Shown here one piece after another: positions 48,147 to 56,184 of a stretch of 64,000 bases of DNA. Position 1 is the stretch's first letter. Every line of letters starts with the position of its first letter. Below the pieces are notes generated by a model. The model saw only the letters and a list, made by a program, of their open reading frames with translations, made no database searches and was not told the DNA's origin. Location: the NCBI RefSeq assembly GCF_000023025.1, contig NC_012997.1, positions 3,407,125-3,471,124 of the forward strand, written 5' to 3'. Source of the stretch: Teredinibacter turnerae T7901. Its GTDB lineage: Bacteria; Pseudomonadota; Gammaproteobacteria; Pseudomonadales; Cellvibrionaceae. The translations under genes were made by a program, and so were the position numbers.

Positions 48147-49355
48147 ATGGCAGCAATAAACCGCATCCTCATCGTCGATGACGACGGATTTATGCGCAAA
48201 GTTCTGGTTAAAGCCGTATCGAGCCGCTTTGAGGTGGAAACTGCCGTAGACGGTGAAGACGGTATCGCCAAGGCGCAATCGTGGAAGCCAGACCTGATCC
48301 TGCTGGACGTGGAAATGCCGGGCCGCAACGGCTACGAGGTTTGCGACTTTCTCAAACACCAGGACGCCACCGCACATATTCCCGTGATTTTTTTGTCGTC
48401 TCTAAGCTCAGTGCGCGAGCGCATGCTGGGGTTTGAAGTCGGTGCCGACGATTTTTTGGTGAAGCCCTGCAGTGCAGAACTGCTAAACGCCAAGCTCGAT
48501 AAAATGAGCGACTACATGGATCAGCGGGTGCAGCTGGAATCGTCCTACCAGACCGCGCAAAACACGGCGCTGGAAGCACTCGCCGCCAGTGCAGAACTGG
48601 GCAAGGCCGTGCGCTTTGTGGAGCGCTCTTATCAGGTGCCATCTCTCACCAAACTCGCCGAAGAGCTGGCGTCCAATTTGCGCGACATGCAGCTTTCTGC
48701 CTCACTCATGCTTATTTCCCGCCACGACAATCAATTTGCCTGTACCAAAGGTACCAGCGTCGCGCCGCTGGAACGCGACCTGCTCGCCATGCTGCACTCG
48801 GAAAAACGCTTTATCGATTTTGGCTGCCGTACACAGGTTAACTATCCACGGGTTGCCATCCTGGTAAAAAACATGCCGCTGGAAGACCGCAATCGTTACG
48901 GTCGATTAAAAGATGTATTGCCCTTTATTCTGGGCGCGGTCGACGCCAAAGTCCGCGTTATCGACGCAGAACAATCGTTTACCAAACAGAATCTCGAACT
49001 GGGCAATGCCGTAGAGTCTGTGCGCAATTCACTAACACTGATCAGCGACATGCTGGAAAAAAACCAGTCGGTGGTCGGCGATATTATGTCGTCACTTAAT
49101 ACCGGCCTTTCGCTCGAATTGCACCGCCTGGGGTTAGAGGAAGATCAGGAAAATTACATCCTCGATCAATTCGACGACGCCGCCCAAAGCGTGCATCAAA
49201 CCCTCGTGCGCGGCGGCCATATTCTCGACGACCTGGAAGCGGTCGCCCACAAATTGGAACAACTCGCCGTGAATCAGCATCAAACAATCACTGAAACACT
49301 CGCGGTAAAAGACTCAGACGAACTGGACCCCTCTGGCGACGTGGAGCTGTTTTAA
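48147..49355 (+). CDS. Response regulator with C-terminal helical output region
   Basis: A 402-aa protein. The N-terminal receiver (residues 5-120) has DDD near residue 11, phosphoacceptor D54 in LILLDVEMPG, the threonine/serine position in FLSSLSSV, and lysine in FLVKPC. A coiled linker follows, then a middle domain (about 150-270) with GAF-like pattern and a helical C-terminus (280-390) of unknown type. No DNA-binding, GGDEF or EAL motif is seen. I prefer ATG 48147 to a TTG at 48141. No cognate kinase is adjacent. Confidence 0.85.
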   Translation: MAAINRILIVDDDGFMRKVLVKAVSSRFEVETAVDGEDGIAKAQSWKPDLILLDVEMPGRNGYEVCDFLKHQDATAHIPVIFLSSLSSVRERMLGFEVGADDFLVKPCSAELLNAKLDKMSDYMDQRVQLESSYQTAQNTALEALAASAELGKAVRFVERSYQVPSLTKLAEELASNLRDMQLSASLMLISRHDNQFACTKGTSVAPLERDLLAMLHSEKRFIDFGCRTQVNYPRVAILVKNMPLEDRNRYGRLKDVLPFILGAVDAKVRVIDAEQSFTKQNLELGNAVESVRNSLTLISDMLEKNQSVVGDIMSSLNTGLSLELHRLGLEEDQENYILDQFDDAAQSVHQTLVRGGHILDDLEAVAHKLEQLAVNQHQTITETLAVKDSDELDPSGDVELF

Positions 49356-49710
49356 CCCCTATCTATTCTCTCGCTGAATTCGCACTGCATCCAACCTTAG
49401 CGAGCACATAATATTTCCATCCATACAAATCGCGTTAATGCAAATAAGAATGGCTCCAGCGTTTTCCCCTTTCCTATTCAAATAATCATCAACGTGCGCA
49501 ATTTCTCACATTTATTTAATTTTACATTTTAGGCACATTGCTGAACGCCGCTGCTACGTAGAATCACGCGCCTCGAGTGGGCTTCTGTGTACATCGCCAA
49601 AAATTCCCCTCGTGAACGAAATAGCTTATTTAATCAGCATTTTTCTGCCGCTCGCTTCCTAGCCTGCGGCAACTGGAAAACGTGTTAAAGAAATATTAAA
49701 GGATGTAACT
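49356..49710. other. Intergenic region upstream of the DUF3012 genes
   Basis: About 355 bp, AT-rich, with no gene seen. AAAGGATGTAACT just before 49711 is the ribosome-binding site of the first DUF3012 gene. Confidence 0.4.
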
Positions 49711-49896
49711 ATGTATTTGAGAACGCTGGTTCTGGCAGCAATGGCCATGTTGTTATGTGCGTGTGGCCCGGAAGTGGGCAGTGAAGAATGGTGTAAAGAT
49801 ATGACCAAGAAAAAACAACAAGACCTGTCGATGGAAGAAGGTCAGGCGTTCATGAAGCACTGCGTCATGAATAAAATAGAAGTGCCCGGCATGTAA
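49711..49896 (+). CDS. DUF3012 mini-lipoprotein, copy A
   Basis: A 61-aa protein with a lipobox (LLCAC, C at about 18) and the DUF3012 signature CGPEVGSEEWCKDM... EEGQAFMKHCVM. After removal of the signal the mature lipoprotein would be about 44 residues with two further cysteines (in EWC and KHC), probably disulfide-bonded. AAAGGA precedes the ATG. Function of the family is unknown. Confidence 0.8.
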   Translation: MYLRTLVLAAMAMLLCACGPEVGSEEWCKDMTKKKQQDLSMEEGQAFMKHCVMNKIEVPGM

Positions 49897-49984
49897 ATTT
49901 TTAGCGTCGCTGACAAAGACAATACGTCAAAAGTCTGGCTGCAGAGATCAGCCGGTACAGATTCACGCTATGCAATAAACACAA

Positions 49985-50014
49985 TCCGCACAAGCATCGA
50001 CATGCTTGTGCGGA
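49985..50014. repeat. Perfect hairpin between the two DUF3012 genes
   Basis: A 13-bp stem TCCGCACAAGCAT/ATGCTTGTGCGGA with loop CGAC. No T-tract follows on plus, so it is not a classical terminator; it may be an mRNA 3'-end stabiliser. Confidence 0.6.
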
Positions 50015-50142
50015 AAAACTGTATGCCTGATTGTATTTTGCAAAAAAAGCGACACCGCCATTCGTGGGAAGCCCCCACATTTATCCCGCAGCAGGTACGA
50101 AGTTGTCGGGTTGTTATCTAAAAGAGAAAAGGAGTAGTACAA

Positions 50143-50322
50143 ATGTTGTTAAGATTAATTGGCCTGACAATGGTTATCGGTTTCGTAAGCGCCTGCAGCC
50201 CGGAAGTAGGCAGCGCCAAGTGGTGTAACGGTATAGAAAAAGATGACTTTATGGAACTGTCCTCGGATGACAAAAAAGTCTTCCAAAAAGAGTGCGTACT
50301 GAACGGTAAAAAAACCAAATAA
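50143..50322 (+). CDS. DUF3012 mini-lipoprotein, copy B (59 aa)
   Basis: A short gene easily missed by length filters. GGAG lies eight bases before the ATG. The 59-aa product has a signal peptide with lipobox VSAC (C at about 17) followed by SPEVGSAKWCNGIEKDDF and a late ECVL, matching copy A at PEVGS, WC and the final cysteine. Only these landmark residues are shared, so the duplication is old or the copies diverged fast. There is no overlap with other genes. Confidence 0.8.
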   Translation: MLLRLIGLTMVIGFVSACSPEVGSAKWCNGIEKDDFMELSSDDKKVFQKECVLNGKKTK

Positions 50323-50769
50323 TGCACTGCGTCGGCGGCCATAGCTGCGCCGCTGACACCCCGAAGCAGCGCTGGGCAAGCCCGGCGTTGCCCCGCCTAC
50401 CCTGCCGCCAGATTTTCGTTTTGAGTGTACGCGCACCCGCCATTTAGCTTACCTCCATACCCTTCGGCAAAAGATACCTCTGTGATTAACCTGGCAATTA
50501 AAATTGCGAAGTTAATAGGCGGGGCAGGAACGCGCCGCCACAGCCCGAACGGCAATGTAAACCCTTGAAATATAAGAAAATTCACACATTTTCGCCAGTA
50601 TTTCACGGATGCACGATTAAGTAGAGATGATCATCTATTTAATCGCTAGGTTAAAAGTGGTCAACCAGAAAGTGTATTTGAGCAAACCATATACCGCGGG
50701 GATTTTCTCCTCCCCGAATAGCAGCTAAACTCCTACCCCATGGATTAACCCAACACTGCAGGAGAACCT
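50323..50769. other. Intergenic region before the ABM-family gene
   Basis: About 450 bp. GTCGGCGGC/GCGCCGCTGAC forms an imperfect hairpin just after copy B (50331-50357). Antisense open frames here have no ribosome-binding site and are rejected. Nothing else is supported. Confidence 0.4.
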
Positions 50770-51072
50770 ATGTATATCGCAATGAATCGCTTCAAAATAA
50801 AGCCTGGGCACGAGCAGGATTTTATTGCCATTTGGAAAGACAGAAACAGCTTCCTCGAAACCGTACCCGGTTTTAAAGAATTCCACCTGCTGCAAGGCCC
50901 AACAACCGAAGACTATGTGCTGTTTTCGTCCCACGCGACCTGGGAGTCCGAACAGCATTTCGAAGACTGGACAAAATCCGAAGCTTTTCGCAAGGCACAC
51001 GCCAACGCAGGCGCACGTCGGGATATTTACCTGGGGCCGCCGCAATTAGAATGCTTCACTGTTGTAGTTTGA
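50770..51072 (+). CDS. Antibiotic biosynthesis monooxygenase (ABM)-fold protein
   Basis: A 100-aa protein with the dimeric ferredoxin-like ABM pattern: IAMNRFKIKPGHEQDFIAIW at the N-terminus, an FLETVPGFKEFHLLQG strand-loop, and FSSHATWESEQHFEDWTKSEAFRKAH. Relatives include heme-degrading IsdG/HmoB-type and quinol monooxygenases; the substrate cannot be deduced, and I do not see a definite heme-ligand set. GCAGGAGAACCT gives an excellent ribosome-binding site. Confidence 0.82.
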   Translation: MYIAMNRFKIKPGHEQDFIAIWKDRNSFLETVPGFKEFHLLQGPTTEDYVLFSSHATWESEQHFEDWTKSEAFRKAHANAGARRDIYLGPPQLECFTVVV

Positions 51073-51195
51073 CGCGCCATTCTGGAAGAACTGAAAACGC
51101 TATAAATTTGTGATATTTCTGTGAAACTCTGATGAGGTCTCATCGTTAACCTTAATCCTACGCAAGCTAAATACTTTCAACGCCAGGATTATGTG

Positions 51196-51897
51196 ATGAA
51201 AATAAAATCGTTATTACTCAGTTCTTCTCTGCTTCTTGCAGCCACCAGCCAGGCGGCGACGCTGGATGTCTCCGTGACCAACCTTACCCACGGTGTTTAC
51301 TTCGCACCTTTACTTATTAGCGCTCACGACAGCAGTACCCATTTTTACGCACTGGGTAGCGCGGCATCCACCGAGCTACAGGCGATGGCCGAAGGTGGTG
51401 ATATCTCCGGCCTGGCAACCTACGCTACCGGCATGGGCGCTGTAAATATGGAAAACCCCGCCAGCGGCATGTTGCCACCGGCCACCACCACAGACGCAAT
51501 GGATATCGATACCGGCGACAATATGTACCTGTCTATCGTCGGCATGATGGTGCCCACCAACGACGGCTTTATCGGCCTCGACGCCTGGCCCATTCCCACC
51601 ACCACCGGCACTTACACGCTTTACTTAAACGGCTACGATGCAGGTACCGAAGCCAATAACGAAATCGTCGTCGGCCCAAGCGCGGGCATGCCCGGCACAC
51701 CCGGTATTCCCGGTAACCCTGGCGGCCAGGGCGGTACAGGCGCAACCGGCGTAACTACTGAAGAGCTGAACCCCACAGTGCATATTCACCGGGGCAACCT
51801 GGGGGATACCATGGCAGATGGCGGCATGAGTGACCTGGATTCCCGTGTTCACCGCTGGTTAAACCCGGTCGCCAAAGTTGTAATCACAGTTAAGTAA
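51196..51897 (+). CDS. Spondin-N domain secreted protein with collagen-like insert
   Basis: A 233-aa protein. Signal peptide (KIKSLLLSSSLLLAATSQA), then a spondin-N domain (about 22-150): LDVSVTNLTHGVYFAPLLISAH and the ALGSAASTELQAMAEGG segment are diagnostic. Around residues 155-180 a short Gly-x-Pro run (MPGTPGIPGNPGGQGG) resembles collagen repeats and separates the domain from a C-terminal VHIHRGN strand. Exported and probably surface or periplasmic. ATG 51196 is preferred over GTG 51193, with AGGA seven bases upstream. Ten bp ahead of its paralogue. Confidence 0.85.
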   Translation: MKIKSLLLSSSLLLAATSQAATLDVSVTNLTHGVYFAPLLISAHDSSTHFYALGSAASTELQAMAEGGDISGLATYATGMGAVNMENPASGMLPPATTTDAMDIDTGDNMYLSIVGMMVPTNDGFIGLDAWPIPTTTGTYTLYLNGYDAGTEANNEIVVGPSAGMPGTPGIPGNPGGQGGTGATGVTTEELNPTVHIHRGNLGDTMADGGMSDLDSRVHRWLNPVAKVVITVK

Positions 51898-51907
51898 GGG
51901 GCGAGCC

Positions 51908-52663
51908 ATGAAATTAACTACCTTAGCGAAAATAGGTGTGCTCGCATCCGCACCCATATGGCTGGTTGCCTGCGGCGGTGACGATGACAACAACGGCCCA
52001 ACAGCCCCGTCGCCTTCACCGTCACCCACGCCTGCACCCGATGTTACCGTGAGCTACCAGATCGAGGTGACCAACCTCACCCAGGCGCAGCCGCTAGCGC
52101 CCTACGCCGCCCTATTGCACGGGCAGAACTATCGCGGTTGGCACATTGGTGAGCCTGCGTCCGAAGGCCTGGAAATGCTGGCCGAAGCCGGAGCCCCTGC
52201 CGAATTTATTGGCGAAGCAACCTCCGCCATGAGCAGCACCGCAGGCGATGGCCCGGTAATGCCCGGCAATAGCGTTAGCTTCGAAATCAGCACCACCATG
52301 AGCAGCAGCGACTACGCCATGCACAACTGGCAATTAACCCTGGCCTCCATGGCGGGCAATACCAACGATGCATTCGCTGGCGTGACCGGGTTGAATATCG
52401 CCAGCCTGGCAATGGGCGAAACCATGGTGCAGTTGGTGCCGATTTACGATGCGGGTACCGAAGCCAATACCGAAACCGCGGAAACCGTTCCCGGGCCGGC
52501 TGGTGGTGGCGAAGGGTTTAATGAAATGCGAGACGACATTATGGACCAGGTCACCATGCACCCCGGTGTTGTCACCGCCGCAGACGGCTACGCCGATTCC
52601 ACCCTCAACCAGGCGCACCGCTTCGACCAGTACCCGATGCTGATTAAAATCACACGAATGTAA
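51908..52663 (+). CDS. Spondin-N domain lipoprotein
   Basis: A 251-aa paralogue of the upstream gene. Lipobox LVAC (C at about 22) followed by an Asp/Asn and then Pro/Ser-rich tether (DDDNNGPTAPSPSPSPTPAP), then the spondin-N domain with VTNLTQAQPLAPYAALLHG and a shared YDAGTEANTE. A Gly-rich spacer (GPAGGGEG) replaces the collagen-like insert. Expected to be anchored to the outer membrane. A strong terminator follows 20 bp after the stop. Confidence 0.85.
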   Translation: MKLTTLAKIGVLASAPIWLVACGGDDDNNGPTAPSPSPSPTPAPDVTVSYQIEVTNLTQAQPLAPYAALLHGQNYRGWHIGEPASEGLEMLAEAGAPAEFIGEATSAMSSTAGDGPVMPGNSVSFEISTTMSSSDYAMHNWQLTLASMAGNTNDAFAGVTGLNIASLAMGETMVQLVPIYDAGTEANTETAETVPGPAGGGEGFNEMRDDIMDQVTMHPGVVTAADGYADSTLNQAHRFDQYPMLIKITRM

Positions 52664-52682
52664 GCACGAGCACTATGCAATA

Positions 52683-52726
52683 AAAAACCCCGCTGGCTCC
52701 TTCACGCACGAACCAGCGGGGTTTTT
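52683..52726 (+). terminator. Intrinsic terminator of the spondin operon
   Basis: A 14-bp stem AAAAACCCCGCTGG/CCAGCGGGGTTTTT with a 16-nt loop, ending in a T-tract (TTTTTATTTTT). Good bidirectional shape. Confidence 0.9.
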
Positions 52727-52814
52727 ATTTTTGCGGCTTTATACCGTGTTGAGGTGAGCGCGCCAAACCCCAAACCGGATTAACGTGTATTTTTAAGATT
52801 GGCCTGCGTTAACG

Positions 52815-53079
52815 AGGGCCTGTTAACACTAATTCGATTCATTCTGTTGCGGCTAAAATTTCGCTGTCAAGGCGTTTGGAGCGTAGTTTGGTTGTTCCAA
52901 ATGAGCGATAAACAACGCTGAGAGCGGGATTTTAGCCGCAACCCGCAGGGCTGGGCCTGTATTTCCAGGCTGATGCGTTATTTTTCGCTCGTTTAGCCCG
53001 CTAAACAACGCCAAAAATGCCTTTCATCCTGAAAATACAGGCTCCAGCAGAGCGAATTGAATTAGTGTTAACAGGCCCT
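52815..53079. mobile_element. 265-bp MITE-like element, copy 2
   Basis: Same 265 bp as 21462-21726, apparently base for base, including ends, both internal arms and the GTTTAGC/GCTAAAC mini-hairpin. Identity implies recent movement or strong conservation. The flanks differ: AACG before and AGGAAC after, with GA rather than TA on the left. Its last bases (CT at 53078-53079) with the following A form TAG, the stop codon of the adjacent minus-strand gene. Confidence 0.85.
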
Positions 53080-54511
53080 AGGAACCAAAAACATCGAGCA
53101 CTTTGCCGTCGAACACGGCACTAGTCTGGATACCCGCCGCGCATAACAACGTTGGCGCAATATCGATGATTTCCGCTCCCTGCAAGCTAGCGCCGCGTTT
53201 TATTCCAGGCCCGTGTAAAATAAACACCGCATCTTCCGCATGCATTGCTGACCTGCGCCGGTCGTTGCGCCTGGCAAGCTCGCTAAAACCTATCTGTTTA
53301 TCCGCCATGGCAATATGTAAATTTTCCAAATTCGCCTGACGATAAAATGCCACATCGGTAGCCAGATTAAATTTCACAATAATTTCATGTTGCTGATTAA
53401 AGACCTGAAATAGAGGCTCGCCGGTTTCAACCACCACCAACGACTGGAGTTTTTCTACCTCCGCAGAAGCAATTAGTGCCCCATCGTCCCGCCGGTAAGC
53501 AACCCAGCGTGCTATCGGATGCGCATGAATATGTTCGTCCAGACCAGCAAACTGCTTCAAACGCGCAGCGTTAATGACGTAATGCCAATCGCCATGTTCG
53601 GTAGAATCCGGTTCGGCCGCCATGCCATGCTCCGACACAAAAGCGACGACGGTATTGCTATCCATACGTTGCAAAATGCGGCCAAGCATATTATCCACCG
53701 CGATATATGCGTTGATTACCGCATTGCGAATAGCTGGTGCTGCAGGTGCTTCACCAAATTTTTCCGGCTCGTGATAGCGCCAATACCGATGCGAAATATA
53801 GTCCACCAAAAAAGTGACAAACGCCGATGCATCAGGTTGGTAGCGGCGGCATAAATCCAAAAACAAACCACAGGCAAGTTGCTGCTTGGCATGGCGCAAC
53901 TCCAGGGTGCGCTCCTCTGCAGAGGCCGAAAATGCAACCCGCGCAGCCGAACGCAACAGGCTTCCCGCCATGGGGTACAACACATTGTAACGCGCAAGCA
54001 CCTGTGCCATACGCAGGCTTTCCAGCAGTCGCAACCGAGCATCGCCTTCGCGGTCCAACACGGCCTTGGCAGACTGTCGATCCAGGTTGCGAATATCCTC
54101 CAACTCCGGCGGCCAGGTACGGCGGTCGCGCGCGTGATAACAGGGGATATCAAACCCGTTGATTTCTTTAGGTGGCCAGGTCATAGGCCAACTGTAGGTT
54201 CCCACATTGCGCCCGGTATCCGAAATTAATTGCCAAATGGAAGGAACCTGCATTTCTGCAGCGGTATGAAAATACCGTAAAATGCCGTGGCTTTCCGGGC
54301 GGCGACCAGTCGACAGACAAGGCCATGCGGTTTGCGGCCGAAAATGCTTGTCGCCCTCTGGCCGCACAGACGCAAGCACGCCCGATACACCGCCATCAAT
54401 CAACTTGCGAATATTGGGTAAACGCCCCGCATTTGCCAGAGGCGTAATAACATCCCAGGTTGCTCCCGAAACCCCAAAAACAAATACACGTGGTTGCACA
54501 GATAGTTTCAT
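53078..54511 (-). CDS. Type I phosphodiesterase/alkaline-phosphatase superfamily protein (altered metal site)
   Basis: A 477-aa protein with the fold and order of the superfamily: GATWDVITPLANAGRLPNIR, QTAWPCLSTGRRPESHGI (nucleophile Thr), VDYISHRYW, and a late GPGIKRGA... DIAPTLL. Two metal positions are changed: the first Asp of G-L-D-G-A is S15 (GVSGA) and S-D-H-G is SEHG. It may be inactive or have another chemistry. No signal peptide. The stop TAG overlaps the MITE end, so the original C-terminus may have been altered. The start overlaps the sulfotransferase stop by ATGA. Confidence 0.8.
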   Translation of the reverse strand: MKLSVQPRVFVFGVSGATWDVITPLANAGRLPNIRKLIDGGVSGVLASVRPEGDKHFRPQTAWPCLSTGRRPESHGILRYFHTAAEMQVPSIWQLISDTGRNVGTYSWPMTWPPKEINGFDIPCYHARDRRTWPPELEDIRNLDRQSAKAVLDREGDARLRLLESLRMAQVLARYNVLYPMAGSLLRSAARVAFSASAEERTLELRHAKQQLACGLFLDLCRRYQPDASAFVTFLVDYISHRYWRYHEPEKFGEAPAAPAIRNAVINAYIAVDNMLGRILQRMDSNTVVAFVSEHGMAAEPDSTEHGDWHYVINAARLKQFAGLDEHIHAHPIARWVAYRRDDGALIASAEVEKLQSLVVVETGEPLFQVFNQQHEIIVKFNLATDVAFYRQANLENLHIAMADKQIGFSELARRNDRRRSAMHAEDAVFILHGPGIKRGASLQGAEIIDIAPTLLCAAGIQTSAVFDGKVLDVFGS

Positions 54512-55206
54512 TCGTAGCCGTAAAAATACGCTTTTTCCCGTACCCGCTGGTAAACCTGCGAATCGAGCGCCTTAAGTTGTGCCCATGTTAAAGAAGGACG
54601 TTTCTGATCACCGCTCAACGCCAACAGCAATTGCCTTAGCTTGGTGCCATGCCAGGAGCGACGCTCGTAGTTGTACATTTCCAGGTGCCAGCTTAAATTT
54701 TCGAATCGTTTTGGCCGCACATTAATATTGGTCGGCACCCGCTGCAACGCAGACCTATCGGCAGGTACGTTAAGGCGCGCGCAAAATTCTTCGAAGATTT
54801 CCGGCAGGGCTTCAATACGATATCGCCAGGTGGCCTTGCTCTCGGCGAGTTCGTTCCAATCACACCACAACTTTGCGCAGCGAAGTGTTAAAGGCTCGTC
54901 ATCGCTCACCGCCACCCACTGCGATAAAAATTCCCACGAATCTTTACGGAAATCCCCCATTGAAGGAATAACCTTTAACGGGTGGCGAACCTGATGAAAT
55001 ATGTGCTCGAAAGCCAGGCCGCGCGAACCAGGGCCAAAAGGCGCCCGGTCACAATCTGCCGCCAAATACCAGGACGCAATACCATCCTTACCAAGCACCT
55101 CACCACTCTCGTGGCTAATATCCTTACCCAGCATGCGCAGCAGCAGTGAGATATATTTCGTACCGCTGCGGCCACACCCCGTAACCAGTAATTGCTTGTG
55201 GTCCAT
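54508..55206 (-). CDS. Sulfotransferase family protein
   Basis: A 232-aa protein from ATG 55206. The N-terminal P-loop-like VTGCGRSGTKYISLLL binds the 5'-phosphosulfate of PAPS, and HIFHQVRHPLKVIPSM is the 3'-phosphate-binding segment, both in correct order. The middle region is short, so the acceptor is unknown. An open frame back to 55281 lacks a ribosome-binding site. It is coupled to the phosphodiesterase-like gene downstream; together they suggest modification of a glycan or small metabolite, which is inference. Confidence 0.82.
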   Translation of the reverse strand: MDHKQLLVTGCGRSGTKYISLLLRMLGKDISHESGEVLGKDGIASWYLAADCDRAPFGPGSRGLAFEHIFHQVRHPLKVIPSMGDFRKDSWEFLSQWVAVSDDEPLTLRCAKLWCDWNELAESKATWRYRIEALPEIFEEFCARLNVPADRSALQRVPTNINVRPKRFENLSWHLEMYNYERRSWHGTKLRQLLLALSGDQKRPSLTWAQLKALDSQVYQRVREKAYFYGYE

Positions 55207-56152
55207 TCTGAAGCAACCCCCATCTTCATGACAGCGAGAACGGAATTCGATCCACCCTTTTGTACACCCATTGCATTGCAAACATTAAAAATAAAGCCAA
55301 TCGGCCAAAAGCAGCGTATTTTCAAAAGCGGCGAAAAACCGAGAAAAACAAGCTGAATCCGACAAAAAAACAAAGCCTTAAAATGAAAAAATAACGTATT
55401 TCGATATCCGCACGGCATTAAACCAAGGTTTAACACCAAGCCAGACAAGTAAACATGCAACAATCAGAGAAAAGATAAAAAAGAGAATAAGTGCTTACTT
55501 ACAAAACCCAAGCGACTAAAAACACATCGCCTGTAAAAACTCGCACATATAAAACTGAGCGCAACAGAAGATGGCACTTACAATACAGACTTAAACGAGA
55601 AACCACAATTCGCAAAACGTATAATTAATTAACTATTTTTTATAGATAAAAATAGTTGTACACCACCAACTATCGATTGACTCTATTCCATTAAAAATAT
55701 CGAACAAATATAGCCCGACGCACCACCAAGGGGAGAAAAAAACAAACAAACTGGCGATTGCACCAAAACAGAAAAAATCGGCGCAAGATGGATTCTAACA
55801 AGTGACGAAACGGTTAAAATTTATTGCGATTTTTTGAATTTGGAGTGGCGAATTTTTTTACATTAGACGGGTGCTGATGAAATTTTGGGGGAGTTGGGGG
55901 AATCGAAGATGTCGCTAACACAAAAAGCGACAGCTAAACCCATAATCAAAATAACGCGCAACTATAGTATGAGCGCAAAACGCCTCAACGCAATCAAAGT
56001 GAATATTTTTATTTTTTAAAGTTTTATCGGCGCACCAATAAAAACAGCGATAAAATTTTTCAGCTTCGAGCAGCTTCACCCCGAAGCTCCACTAAGTGTG
56101 CTATCTATGGGCATGCAGATCAAAATCGTATTGAGTTACTGTGAAAAATCCG
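55207..56152. other. A/T-rich non-coding region on the trailer side of the CRISPR array
   Basis: About 950 bp, notably A-rich, with no supported gene on either strand. An AT-only hairpin AACTATTTTT/AAAAATAGTT lies at 55631-55657. The minus strand frame at 54975-55463 is a shadow of the sulfotransferase gene and its upstream region. The promoter of the sulfotransferase gene should be just right of 55206. Confidence 0.45.
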
Positions 56153-56184
56153 GCTCTCCCCCACGCGCTCGCGAGGAGCGCGAA
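56153..56184 (-). repeat. Degenerate terminal CRISPR repeat (trailer end)
   Basis: The last repeat keeps the palindromic core but its ATTGAAAC side is changed: on plus GCTCTCCCCC replaces GTTTCAATCC (six of ten bases differ). Decay of the leader-distal repeat is normal and confirms the array's direction. Confidence 0.9.

Noticed and set aside
47682-48377. 231-aa minus-strand frame across the end of fumC and the response regulator start
   Set aside because: Spans two real plus-strand genes and has no ribosome-binding site or motif.
54975-55463. 162-aa minus-strand frame upstream of and overlapping the sulfotransferase
   Set aside because: Overlaps the sulfotransferase N-terminal half, whose PAPS motifs are unmistakable in another frame.
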